From: a virus
Direction: 5' to 3' (one strand)
Length of the DNA stretch: 21,243 nucleotides
Virus record (IMG/VR): IMGVR_UViG_3300009419_000124
Span: 1 to 21,243 of that record
Of the stretch, positions 7,340 through 14,168 are shown piece after piece. How positions within the stretch are numbered: the stretch's first letter is position 1; each line of letters opens with the position of its first letter. The position numbers were made by a program, and so were the translations under genes. The notes beneath the pieces are model-generated. The model saw only the letters and a program-made list of their open reading frames with translations. It ran no database searches and was not told the DNA's origin.

Positions 7340-8110
7340 TTAGGGTTGCGGATCGTCGAATCCGAAGTCCGTTATTGTCTGAACTATGGTATAGTTGTCG
7401 GGCGTATCCTCAATTGATCCTACGGTCGTATGGATATTCACATTTGGAGTATTGTTCTGATTCGTGAGCAGGTTCACATCAGAAACCTTAATGATTGCCT
7501 TATTGGATACGGGACCATAGAAACGGATACGTGTTTCAAAATCCAGAGTGTAAATGATTGCTCGGCGTTCTGTAAAGTTACCTTCGTAGGTATCTTCAAG
7601 ATTTACCGCGGTGAGAACAAATGGAAGGTCGGTCGTAAGATTCACTGAATCCAGTTCCTTAATTGTAACGGTATATTCGGGCTGAAAGTATGGCAGAATT
7701 TGTTCGACAATCTGAAGAGCATCGTCCTGATTCTTTGCCATAATTGAGAGCTGGAAGTTCATTCTGTACGGAGCAAAGGTCCGCACGATATTCTTTGTCG
7801 AGGTATCTCCCGCATCAATTGAAGTGACTACATTATTGCGATTAATCTTTGTGGTCGCATCATATACCATATTCGTAATCTCGAAGGACATACGAGGTAA
7901 TTTCATTGCGACCTTATTTGCCTGAAGGTCCTTCTGTTCATCGAGACGCTGAAGGAACTTAGCCTTGGGACCATACGAAAGCGGAACCCGTACCGAATGT
8001 ACCACGTGACCCGTTTGGTCTTTGCGTACTACATTGATGTTATTGAAGATTGTTCCGAATACCGAAACAACCCTACGAATATGGGAATGGTAAAAGTGTC
8101 CGCTTGTCAT
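7340..8110 (-). CDS. 15: tail sheath stabiliser and completion protein gp15
   Basis: This 256-aa protein (T4 gp15 is 272 aa) caps the end of tail tube and sheath and joins tail to neck. The N-terminus FYHSHIRRVVSVFGTIFNNINVVRKDQTGHVV is the characteristic family opening. It is followed by PLSYGPKAKFLQR, LPRMSFEITNMVYD near residues 72-85, TFAPYRMNFQLSIMAKNQDDALQIVEQILPYFQPEYTV near 112-150, and RRAIIYTLDFE near 182. The ATG at 8108-8110 lies three bases after the stop of the collagen-like gene in the junction TAATCTATG. In T4 gp14 directly precedes gp15; here a collagen-like gene separates them. Confidence 0.95.
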   Translation of the reverse strand: MTSGHFYHSHIRRVVSVFGTIFNNINVVRKDQTGHVVHSVRVPLSYGPKAKFLQRLDEQKDLQANKVAMKLPRMSFEITNMVYDATTKINRNNVVTSIDAGDTSTKNIVRTFAPYRMNFQLSIMAKNQDDALQIVEQILPYFQPEYTVTIKELDSVNLTTDLPFVLTAVNLEDTYEGNFTERRAIIYTLDFETRIRFYGPVSNKAIIKVSDVNLLTNQNNTPNVNIHTTVGSIEDTPDNYTIVQTITDFGFDDPQP

Positions 8111-8113
8111 AGA

Positions 8114-9244
8114 TTAAAGAGCGGCAATTCTTGTTTTAAAGTCGGCAAAATCTGTACTATCTGCAACCAATGTTTTTAATCCCGATATGCTAATAAATTG
8201 CGATTCACCAGTGCTGTCTAAGATGTCTCCGGCAGCAGGTAATGTTAAATCACCATTGGTATCAAATGTCCAATTTTTAGTATTTGTATTGGTACCAATG
8301 ACAACATCGCCGCCGTTCTTTTCAATTTTAACAAACTGATCATCGTCACCCAAATAGATATCGGTTGTTACAGAATTGCCCGAGATTAAATGTACGTGAC
8401 TGTGTTCCGAGTTGGTAATACCATTGTTAGTTACGGTAACATAATTACCGGTAGGTAACGCATTAGATTCAAAATTGTAATATAATGCCGGATCATTTTC
8501 TACCTGAATATCATTAGAGCGAGTGCCATCAACTCCTGTTATTGTAAAAGTGAATTCCGTGATAGTGCTATTAGCCGGTATTGTCCAGGTGACTTCTTGA
8601 GAATCTGCTTGTTGAAGACCTGTGAAAACCACACTGCCCGTGAGCGATCGACCCAAGGATTGTTGAGTTACCCCCGTTCCCGTAATTTCATAATTAACTG
8701 TTCCAAAATAAGCCCAACTTAATAAATTAACAGAAATTGTAATTGGGCTACCGTATTCAATATAACCACTGGATGTCACAGACCAAGTTGATGAAGTTGG
8801 ACGAATCACTAAACTCTGTCCAGCAGCTGCGCCTGGTGGAGTTATGACTATTGTGGTAGCCGTATCGGTAATGTTGGCACCTTCAGGAAATGTAAGTTCA
8901 CCAGTGGCATTAAGTACAACTTCGTGGCTACCGTTGATTAATCTATCTTCCGCTGCACGGGTACCTTGAGCACCAGTAATACCCTGCAGTCCTTGAATTC
9001 CTTGAGTGCCTTGTGCACCTTGGGTGCCCGCGCCCGTAATGCCCTGAGCGCCAGTGATACCTTGGAGTCCTTGAATACCCTGAGTTCCTTGCGCACCAGT
9101 AATACCCTGGACGCCCTGGACGCCTTGTACACCTGCATTATACAGCTCGGTAAAATTGGCATTTACCTTGGTGAATGCCGTACGAAGCGGGTCACCATTT
9201 TTATCATTTGCTGCTGTTCCTATTGAAATAATCTGTTTTGCCAT
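8114..9244 (-). CDS. collagen-like virion structural protein inserted between gp14 and gp15
   Basis: The 376-aa product starts with [28 protein letters not shown] (residues 8-35), an N-terminal module seen in many phage fibre-like proteins. A short Gly-X-Y tract of about 19 triplets follows (residues 38-94, mostly [12 protein letters not shown], no proline), with one phase slip near residue 72 (GAGTQG). The remainder is Thr/Ser-rich and beta-like, ending with a [15 protein letters not shown] motif and a short terminal helix. There is no S74 chaperone domain. It begins one base after the gp14 stop and ends three bases before gp15, so it is co-transcribed with neck genes. A neck-attached fibre or whisker is my inference; exact function is unknown. 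Confidence 0.85.
   Translation of the reverse strand: MAKQIISIGTAANDKNGDPLRTAFTKVNANFTELYNAGVQGVQGVQGITGAQGTQGIQGLQGITGAQGITGAGTQGAQGTQGIQGLQGITGAQGTRAAEDRLINGSHEVVLNATGELTFPEGANITDTATTIVITPPGAAAGQSLVIRPTSSTWSVTSSGYIEYGSPITISVNLLSWAYFGTVNYEITGTGVTQQSLGRSLTGSVVFTGLQQADSQEVTWTIPANSTITEFTFTITGVDGTRSNDIQVENDPALYYNFESNALPTGNYVTVTNNGITNSEHSHVHLISGNSVTTDIYLGDDDQFVKIEKNGGDVVIGTNTNTKNWTFDTNGDLTLPAAGDILDSTGESQFISISGLKTLVADSTDFADFKTRIAAL
8953..9135 (-). repeat. collagen (Gly-X-Y) coding repeat of the gp14-gp15 insert
   Basis: Degenerate 9-nt units encode [12 protein letters not shown] triplets. The plus strand shows repeated 'ccttg' and 'ccctg' blocks every 9 bases. It is the shortest of the four collagen tracts in the window. 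Confidence 0.8.
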
Positions 9245-9245
9245 G

Positions 9246-10286
9246 TTATTGAGTGTCGGCTGTTAATGTTGTAGAGTCTGCAAAGATTCCTGTTGAATCT
9301 GCACGAAAAGATGAAATTCCGGAAGGTACAATTTCTTCGGAGATACCAACCTCACCGAATGGGTTCTGTTCGCTGAAGTCAATAATGTCGCTACCCTGTT
9401 TCTCAAAATCATAATTCTGAGCGCCTTCGGCATTACCATTAAAGGTAAGGTTCTCGCCTTCGGTATCAAGATCATAGACCTTTGTAATGTCCCATTCGGC
9501 GCCACTGGTCATTCCGATAAGCTGACCAAGAGCAAAACCACCAAAGTTACCATTGCTCATCCGAATTTCACCAAGCGCAATACGAAGTTGGCTATATGGG
9601 TCGGTCGGAATCTTTTGGTCGAAGCGGAGAACCTTGCCAAAGATTTCAACGGCATCGGTAGAATTTGTTGCGGGTGAAACAATCTGCTTTACAGTTTCAC
9701 CAATAACAAACTTAGTACCATTTGAGTTTTCAATGTCAAAGAAATACTCGGTCGCAAACTTTTGTTGAATTGCATCAATTTCCTTGATACCCGTAGAGAA
9801 GTCCTCATCCGAGTATTCAAACATCTCGCACTGGAGCTTATAGACGGGAACCTTGGAGAGTTGATAGAATGGAGACTTGTGCTCCACAAACTTGATGATG
9901 AAGAACGAACGAGTGAGTGGGAAGAAGATGAGGTCGCCTTCATTCGGACGCCCAGAAACAATCTCATTGTTGTAGAGACCCACAAGTTTTTCCCACTGGC
10001 GCTTTGAAACTACAAAGGTGGCTTGGTCGCGAATCTCAAGACCAAACTTTGTGAACAGTGTACCGTCGCCATCAAATCCGTCCACATTCTCAAGATACAT
10101 CTCGATGACGTATGCTTCGGTAAATTTGGATTCAATGTCCTCATTTAAAATCATGTCACGTGAGACCATACTACGAGGAATGTAGTACATCTCGTGACCA
10201 TAGATTTTGAGTGCTTCTGTAACTAAATCTTCGTAAAGATTCTGTTCAGACTTTGCACCCTGAGAAAAGTAAACATTTCTTGGCAT
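9246..10286 (-). CDS. 14: neck protein gp14
   Basis: This 346-aa protein (longer than T4 gp14, 256 aa) belongs to the head-completion/neck complex that sits under the portal and receives the tail. The N-terminal half has the family blocks [29 protein letters not shown] near residues 34-44, [19 protein letters not shown] near 56-75, and [19 protein letters not shown] near 81-99. [18 protein letters not shown] near 118-135 and [17 protein letters not shown] near 178-195 are also conserved-looking. The last 100 residues are acidic and low in complexity and probably explain the extra length. The start lies three bases after the gp13 stop in the junction TAATCTATG. Confidence 0.95.
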   Translation of the reverse strand: MPRNVYFSQGAKSEQNLYEDLVTEALKIYGHEMYYIPRSMVSRDMILNEDIESKFTEAYVIEMYLENVDGFDGDGTLFTKFGLEIRDQATFVVSKRQWEKLVGLYNNEIVSGRPNEGDLIFFPLTRSFFIIKFVEHKSPFYQLSKVPVYKLQCEMFEYSDEDFSTGIKEIDAIQQKFATEYFFDIENSNGTKFVIGETVKQIVSPATNSTDAVEIFGKVLRFDQKIPTDPYSQLRIALGEIRMSNGNFGGFALGQLIGMTSGAEWDITKVYDLDTEGENLTFNGNAEGAQNYDFEKQGSDIIDFSEQNPFGEVGISEEIVPSGISSFRADSTGIFADSTTLTADTQ

Positions 10287-10289
10287 AGA

Positions 10290-11048
10290 TTAACCAATAA
10301 GAAAATCCACTGGCTTTGCGTATCTGAGCTCCATGTCAATTTCAAGTTTCTCAATTTCCGCATTGGCATCTTCAAGAATCTTCATGCCATTCATTGTAAC
10401 GCCACCGGGAAGTTGCATACCTTCAAACTTACTCATATTCTGACCCCATTGGCGTTTAATAAGAGCCGTTGCGTATTTCTTGAGGAACATATCGTTGTAG
10501 ACTTTGGTGTGTGCGCCCGAACCATCTCTTTCAAGAGTCTCATATGCTTCAACAATGATCCAGTCTCCCACCGCAATGGTGTATGAAAAGTCCATATCAA
10601 TAAACAAACGGTTCATATGGCGGTTAAAACGAATCGGAGGAACACCATTCAGAATCATATCCAGCATCTCAAGGAACTGGCGGGTCTCAACATAATTCAC
10701 AAGTGCGCCTGCGTACTGAAGGTCATACACATCGTTCAAGTGCATCTGGTAACGAGCCGACCACATACCCGATGAATTGGATGAATTGTTTGTGAGTGGT
10801 AGAACTCTTGTAATGAATAAGCAGCTATCCGGTAGATCAACGTATTTGTTTGCTGCAATTTCCTGAGTTACTTGGACCTTACGATACGTTTTAAGCGTAG
10901 CGTCCATATGATATTCATTCCAGAATTGGAACGCTTCATCAATACGGTCATTCACCTGATCGTCATCTACGTTAATCTCCAGAACAGGAGCACCGAGTGA
11001 ACGGAGGCAATAGTCAATTAATTCTTGTCTAGATGATGGTGCAGGCAT
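10290..11048 (-). CDS. 13: neck protein gp13
   Basis: This 252-aa protein (T4 gp13 is 309 aa) forms the head-completion ring with gp14. The N-terminus SSRQELIDYCLRSLGAPVLEINVDDDQVNDRIDEAFQFWNEYH is a strong family match. FNRHMNRLFIDMDFSYTIAVGDWIIVEAYE near 137-166 and FLKKYATALIKRQWGQNMSKFEGMQLPGGVTMNGMKILEDA near 188-228 are also typical. The ATG at 11046-11048 follows a perfect TATAAATAG box by only 6 nt, so its own late transcript would be essentially leaderless. It opens the conserved 13-14-(insert)-15-16-17 block. Confidence 0.95.
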   Translation of the reverse strand: MPAPSSRQELIDYCLRSLGAPVLEINVDDDQVNDRIDEAFQFWNEYHMDATLKTYRKVQVTQEIAANKYVDLPDSCLFITRVLPLTNNSSNSSGMWSARYQMHLNDVYDLQYAGALVNYVETRQFLEMLDMILNGVPPIRFNRHMNRLFIDMDFSYTIAVGDWIIVEAYETLERDGSGAHTKVYNDMFLKKYATALIKRQWGQNMSKFEGMQLPGGVTMNGMKILEDANAEIEKLEIDMELRYAKPVDFLIG

Positions 11049-11054
11049 ATCATC

Positions 11055-11062
11055 TATTTATA
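11055..11062 (-). promoter_or_regulatory. T4-type late promoter upstream of gp13
   Basis: The minus strand reads TATAAATAG, exact for a T4 late box, between the stop of the small Cys-cluster gene and gp13. The predicted start site near 11049 is one base before the ATG. It marks the boundary between the fibre module and the neck-tail-packaging block. Confidence 0.75.
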
Positions 11063-11067
11063 TGTTC

Positions 11068-11304
11068 CTACCACCTGTCTATCGGACACTTGAGCGCAGT
11101 GAATTTTGCCTTTGCTTCCATAAAACAACCGCACTTGGTGCATCTATTCTCTTTATAGAATTCACAGGCTGCACAGGTATCCATGCGAGCCTTAATGGTT
11201 TCCGGAGACGCCAGTATAGGCTGCCCCTGTTCATTCTTTATTACCTTTTGTAAATCTCCAAGAAGATTGGAGACCTGAATTTTAATTGGTGGTACCGTCG
11301 TCAT
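11068..11304 (-). CDS. small Cys-cluster (zinc-ribbon-like) protein
   Basis: This 78-aa protein has six cysteines in a compact pattern: Cys44-x2-Cys47, Cys55-x2-Cys58-x-Cys60 and Cys73, ending CPIDRW. The pattern 'CxxCEFY...CxxCGCFMEAK...CP...W' recurs in small proteins encoded near phage structural genes and resembles DUF6171-type proteins; I name that family from memory. It probably binds zinc. The N-terminal 35 residues are not distinctive. The ATG at 11302-11304 overlaps the end of the 81-aa gene upstream, indicating coupled translation. No function is established from sequence; assembly factor or regulator are both open. Confidence 0.8.
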   Translation of the reverse strand: MTTVPPIKIQVSNLLGDLQKVIKNEQGQPILASPETIKARMDTCAACEFYKENRCTKCGCFMEAKAKFTALKCPIDRW

Positions 11305-11527
11305 ATTGTATTACGTCCCCCTCCTGAAGAGGGATCAATTCATTTTGTTGGTTTCTTAGCCAGAACACATCTCCGATAATAAGTTCCTCAACAACTCGAT
11401 AACCATGACAGATAGTCGTTTGGTCGCCGCGGATTAAATGTAAAGTACCCTTCGCAGCACCGCCCTTACGAGACGCAATAAAAGCATCTCCAAGAGTTTG
11501 TCGAGTGAGTGGTGTCAGGGTTTTCAT
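11282..11527 (-). CDS. hypothetical 81-aa protein
   Basis: I do not recognise this protein. It starts MKTLTPLTRQTLGDAFIASR, has a basic N-terminal third and an acidic C-terminal third (IPLQEGDVIQYDDGTTN), and one cysteine (GDQTTICHGYRV). The hydrophobic stretch VVEELIIGDVFWL is too short and too charged for a membrane helix. Start and preceding stop share a base (TAATG), and its own end overlaps the next gene, so it is embedded in a tightly coupled cluster of three small genes. That packing is the main evidence it is real. Confidence 0.7.
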   Translation of the reverse strand: MKTLTPLTRQTLGDAFIASRKGGAAKGTLHLIRGDQTTICHGYRVVEELIIGDVFWLRNQQNELIPLQEGDVIQYDDGTTN

Positions 11528-11934
11528 TAACAGGCTGAGGGGTTGGCGGTGTAGGAACCGTCATATGTATTTACCGTTCCTTCCCAAGCGCAGGATGTCG
11601 TAAAAGCATAGGTTCCTGCAAAACCAGGATCATTTGTATCGCTTACATCATATCCCGAACCTCCATAACATGTCGTCCATGATGCCGACGCATTACCACC
11701 GGGACCGCGATAGACTTCATAGGTGTAACAGTTATGCTTTGCCATGAAGTAATTTGAGATGTCGGTACCATTTACTCTATAACCAACATCACCGACCTTT
11801 GAAGTAGAACCTATTGCCTGATAGCGAGAATTTAAATCTGAACCGCCGACCTGGTAATTTGTACCTCCGGCACCACTACCCGACATAAAAATATCATCAA
11901 GGTCGGTACCATTGGCCTTATAGTTACTGCCCAT
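11527..11934 (-). CDS. small repeat protein with Cys-rich C-terminus (possible fibre tip or decoration)
   Basis: This 135-aa protein has three copies of the pattern Y-x-[VA]-x-G-[TS]-D-[LI] followed by an aromatic: YKANGTDLDDIFM (about 5-17), YQVGGSDLNSRYQAIG (about 27-42) and YRVNGTDISNYFMAK (about 52-66). 'xVNGTDLSxxF'-type motifs are common in phage tail-associated proteins. The C-terminal half carries four cysteines (HNCY, TTCY, TSCA, PSAC) in a Gly/Ser/Thr/Tyr-rich sequence, ending in Cys. The gene follows the double-S74 collagen fibre by 4 nt and is coupled to the next gene by TAATG. A surface or tip role is inferred from context only. Confidence 0.75.
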   Translation of the reverse strand: MGSNYKANGTDLDDIFMSGSGAGGTNYQVGGSDLNSRYQAIGSTSKVGDVGYRVNGTDISNYFMAKHNCYTYEVYRGPGGNASASWTTCYGGSGYDVSDTNDPGFAGTYAFTTSCAWEGTVNTYDGSYTANPSAC

Positions 11935-11938
11935 GGTA

Positions 11939-13417
11939 TTATCCCTTCTTTTCTAATCTTTCAAGACGGACTAAAATGTCCTTTACCGATTCAATGAGTA
12001 TTGCGCTAATGCGACTGTAATCGACGGAGTTTGGTTTACCTGCGGTATCAAGTGCAACGACCTGAGGTAATACCCGTGCAACTTCTTCGGCGATAACACC
12101 GATTTCGTTTCTCTTGGAATTGTCAACAAGGTCGTACTGAACGCCGCGCATATTCTTCACGATGTTTGAAGCATTTGCAAGAGTTACGACATTCTTTTTG
12201 TACCGAATGGAAGATGTCGAATTGTAACTTCCGGCGGTAACAGAATTGAAATTTACATCATTATAGGTGTTTAAGTCCTGATTGGCGCCGGGACCCGCTG
12301 GACCCTGAGAGCCTTGTGCGCCTTGAGCTCCATCGGAACCATTCGATCCATTCGTGCCGTTTGTTCCATTAGTTCCGGCGGTTCCCATAGTACCCTGAGC
12401 ACCATCTGATCCATTAGATCCAGCCGATCCCATTGCACCTTGTGCGCCTGTAGATCCTGTTGATCCAGTAGATCCCATTGCACCTTGCGCACCAGTTGCT
12501 CCAGTTCCGCCCGTGGCACCAGTGGAACCTACGGCTCCTTGAGCTCCTGTGGAACCTGTTGATCCAGTAGATCCAATTGAACCTTGGGCTCCTGTGGAAC
12601 CTGTTGATCCAGTAGATCCAATGGCTCCCTGAGTTCCTGTCGATCCAGTAGATCCAATTGAACCTTGGGCACCCTGCAAACCTGTGCCACCAGAAAATCC
12701 CATTGTGCCTTGAGCTCCTTGAGTACCGGTACCGCCGTTTGAACCGACTGTACCTTGAGCACCTTGGAGACCCATTGCGGCATATGCTCCGGAAGTTCCT
12801 TGAATACCTATGTAACCTTGAATACCCTGTGTTCCCTGAGCGCCTTGAGTTCCTAAAGTACCTTGTGTACCTTGAATACCTTGAGTTCCCTGAGCACCTT
12901 GAATTCCTTGACGCCCTTGAATGCCTTGAACGCCTTGGGTTCCTTGCGTACCTTGAATACCAGTGATACCTTGAATTCCTTGGATACCCTGAGTTCCTTG
13001 TGAGCCCTGAAGACCCTGTGCTCCTTGAATACCGGTAAGCCCTTGGATCCCTTGGACGCCTTGTGCGCCAATCCCGTTTTCGATAAGATCCTGTTGTGCG
13101 TGTGCAACTTCAATTAGAAGTGGCACGACCTTATCATACTGGAGCGTAAAATAATTTTCTCCACTTAAAGAAGAAGCCACTCCTGTGGGGCTATAATAAG
13201 TGTCGAATGGTGCAAGCTCAAGAATCTCGGGCAGGACAGTTCCTACTTCAGTGGTGAGAAGACCGACCTGAAGTGTTTCCGTATCAAACCCAAAGCTACC
13301 AGCCGTGGCATTACCTCTGTAATAGTACCCATGGATTGCATTGAGTTTGGTAAGCGGATTCGTGATTAACGAAACATCCGTCTTAAGACGTGGATCCGAA
13401 TAGTCTTGACGGCTCAT
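11939..13417 (-). CDS. collagen-like fibre with S74-type chaperone domains at both ends
   Basis: The 492-aa protein has an unusual three-part layout. Residues 7-108 resemble a peptidase S74 intramolecular chaperone: SDPRLKTDVSLITNPLTKLNAIHGYYY (7-33), VGLLTTEVGTVLPEI (51-65) and a helix YDKVVPLLIEVAHAQQDL (94-111). Residues 117-377 are Gly-X-Y collagen repeats, first Gln-rich then Ser/Thr/Asn-rich. Residues 379-402 are a linker, and 403-492 a second S74-type domain (SIRYKKNV, GVIAEEVARVLPQVV, SVDYSRISAILIESVKDIL). S74 domains normally sit at fibre C-termini, assist trimerisation and often self-cleave before a Ser. The start ATG overlaps no other gene and lies 5 nt after the DUF7936-like stop. 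Probably a tail or whisker fibre. Confidence 0.88.
   Translation of the reverse strand: MSRQDYSDPRLKTDVSLITNPLTKLNAIHGYYYRGNATAGSFGFDTETLQVGLLTTEVGTVLPEILELAPFDTYYSPTGVASSLSGENYFTLQYDKVVPLLIEVAHAQQDLIENGIGAQGVQGIQGLTGIQGAQGLQGSQGTQGIQGIQGITGIQGTQGTQGVQGIQGRQGIQGAQGTQGIQGTQGTLGTQGAQGTQGIQGYIGIQGTSGAYAAMGLQGAQGTVGSNGGTGTQGAQGTMGFSGGTGLQGAQGSIGSTGSTGTQGAIGSTGSTGSTGAQGSIGSTGSTGSTGAQGAVGSTGATGGTGATGAQGAMGSTGSTGSTGAQGAMGSAGSNGSDGAQGTMGTAGTNGTNGTNGSNGSDGAQGAQGSQGPAGPGANQDLNTYNDVNFNSVTAGSYNSTSSIRYKKNVVTLANASNIVKNMRGVQYDLVDNSKRNEIGVIAEEVARVLPQVVALDTAGKPNSVDYSRISAILIESVKDILVRLERLEKKG
12290..13068 (-). repeat. collagen (Gly-X-Y) coding tract of the double-S74 fibre
   Basis: This tract encodes about 260 residues of Gly-X-Y repeats. 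The half nearer the start codon is Gln-rich (GIQ/GTQ), the other half Ser/Thr/Asn-rich (GST/GAQ/GSN/GTN). The boundary near 12800 suggests two repeat families joined together. Confidence 0.85.
12543..12632 (-). repeat. tandem 45-nt repeat inside the collagen tract
   Basis: Two adjacent 45-nt copies (12543-12587 and 12588-12632) are nearly identical and encode the 15-residue period [15 protein letters not shown]. Further diverged copies flank them. The period is five collagen triplets, pointing to recent unequal duplication. Confidence 0.8.
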
Positions 13418-13422
13418 TTAAT

Positions 13423-13773
13423 TTAAACAGAAGGAGACCAAGGGAATTTACCAGAAGCAACTTCGGTTTCTGGATTCTTCTTGGCATCAATCTGTTTCTG
13501 AATCTGTTCATTCACGTGAGCTTCGTAGCTACCGGTAACAACAGCTTGAATCCAACCGAGAACCTGAGTTTCGGTAAGGGCTTCAAATGAGGTGAAGGTT
13601 GCTGGATCCATATCGGCTGCCGGTGTGAATGGAGTTGCGCCAGAGAATTCTCCGACAAGACCATTTTCATCGGTGCCGATTTTCTTCCAGTATGTTTGTG
13701 CCACAAAATCGGTAAGAGTACCGATGTTCTTTTTCTTGAGGGAAGTAAGTTCCCAGGTGTAAGTGATTGCCAT
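13423..13773 (-). CDS. DUF7936-like small structural-region protein (paralog 1)
   Basis: This 116-aa protein starts MAITYTWELTSLKKK and includes AQTYWKKIGTDENGLVGEFSGATPF (about 28-52), LTETQVLGWIQAVV (about 71-84) and an ending GKFPWSP. It belongs to a family of about 110-120-aa proteins often encoded beside fibre genes in aquatic T4-like phages; I recall it as DUF7936, from memory. Its role is unknown. A second copy lies at 15201-15563. The start ATG (13771-13773) lies 14 nt after an AATAAATA box. Confidence 0.82.
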   Translation of the reverse strand: MAITYTWELTSLKKKNIGTLTDFVAQTYWKKIGTDENGLVGEFSGATPFTPAADMDPATFTSFEALTETQVLGWIQAVVTGSYEAHVNEQIQKQIDAKKNPETEVASGKFPWSPSV

Positions 13774-13786
13774 AAATTTGTACTGT

Positions 13787-13794
13787 TATTTATT
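13787..13794 (-). promoter_or_regulatory. variant late-promoter box (AATAAATA) before DUF7936-like paralog 1
   Basis: The minus strand reads AATAAATA, one mismatch from the T4 box, in a 58-nt A/T-rich gap. The predicted start near 13781 would leave about 8 nt before the ATG. Unlike the other variants, it does not overlap a stop codon. Confidence 0.5.
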
Positions 13795-13831
13795 GAATTT
13801 TAGTCCAGTTTTAAATTGGATATTATAATGT

Positions 13832-14161
13832 TTAGTCAATGATATTTGATACAATTGTGCTATTAATATATTGAGCCATCAGCTCTGCAAAATTCTCTTC
13901 TGTTTTATTCCATATATCATACAGATCAGAAGGCAATTGACCGTTCATAAATTCTGAATTATCACTTACTGGAGGTATGATATTTGTATTATTCTCATCA
14001 ACTATTCTCCATTTGCATATTGCCAATGGACTACCTTGTTGATTTATAAATGAATCTTCAATATATTTTACGGTGTTTCCCGTTGTAATTTCTAATACAT
14101 TAGTGATTTCTACCCACAAGTCTTTTCCGCTAGAAGTAGTTTTGTTAAGTTTAATTTTCAT
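13832..14161 (-). CDS. hypothetical 109-aa protein, A/T-rich
   Basis: I do not recognise this protein. It starts MKIKLNKTTSSGKDLWVEIT and ends with an acidic/hydrophobic helix-like segment (LYDIWNKTEENFAELMAQYI). It has one cysteine (LAICKWRIVDE) and no membrane segment or signal peptide. The coding sequence is visibly more A/T-rich than the fibre genes around it, and it is followed by the longest untranslated A/T-rich gap in the module. It starts 7 nt after the Gly-rich gene stop. Possibly a recently acquired accessory gene. Confidence 0.7.
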   Translation of the reverse strand: MKIKLNKTTSSGKDLWVEITNVLEITTGNTVKYIEDSFINQQGSPLAICKWRIVDENNTNIIPPVSDNSEFMNGQLPSDLYDIWNKTEENFAELMAQYINSTIVSNIID

Positions 14162-14168
14162 ACATTTA

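Noticed and set aside
12658-12966. Long plus-strand and alternate-frame open frames across collagen tracts (also 16906-17421, 14264-14854)
   Set aside because: They are by-products of 9-nt and glycine-codon repeats. Their products are monotonous Leu/Thr, Leu/Glu/Tyr or His/Arg strings with no start signals, antisense to well-supported fibre genes.
13806-13822. Possible terminator hairpin after the 109-aa gene
   Set aside because: The inverted repeat is short and A/T-rich with a mismatch and a tiny loop, and no T tract follows.
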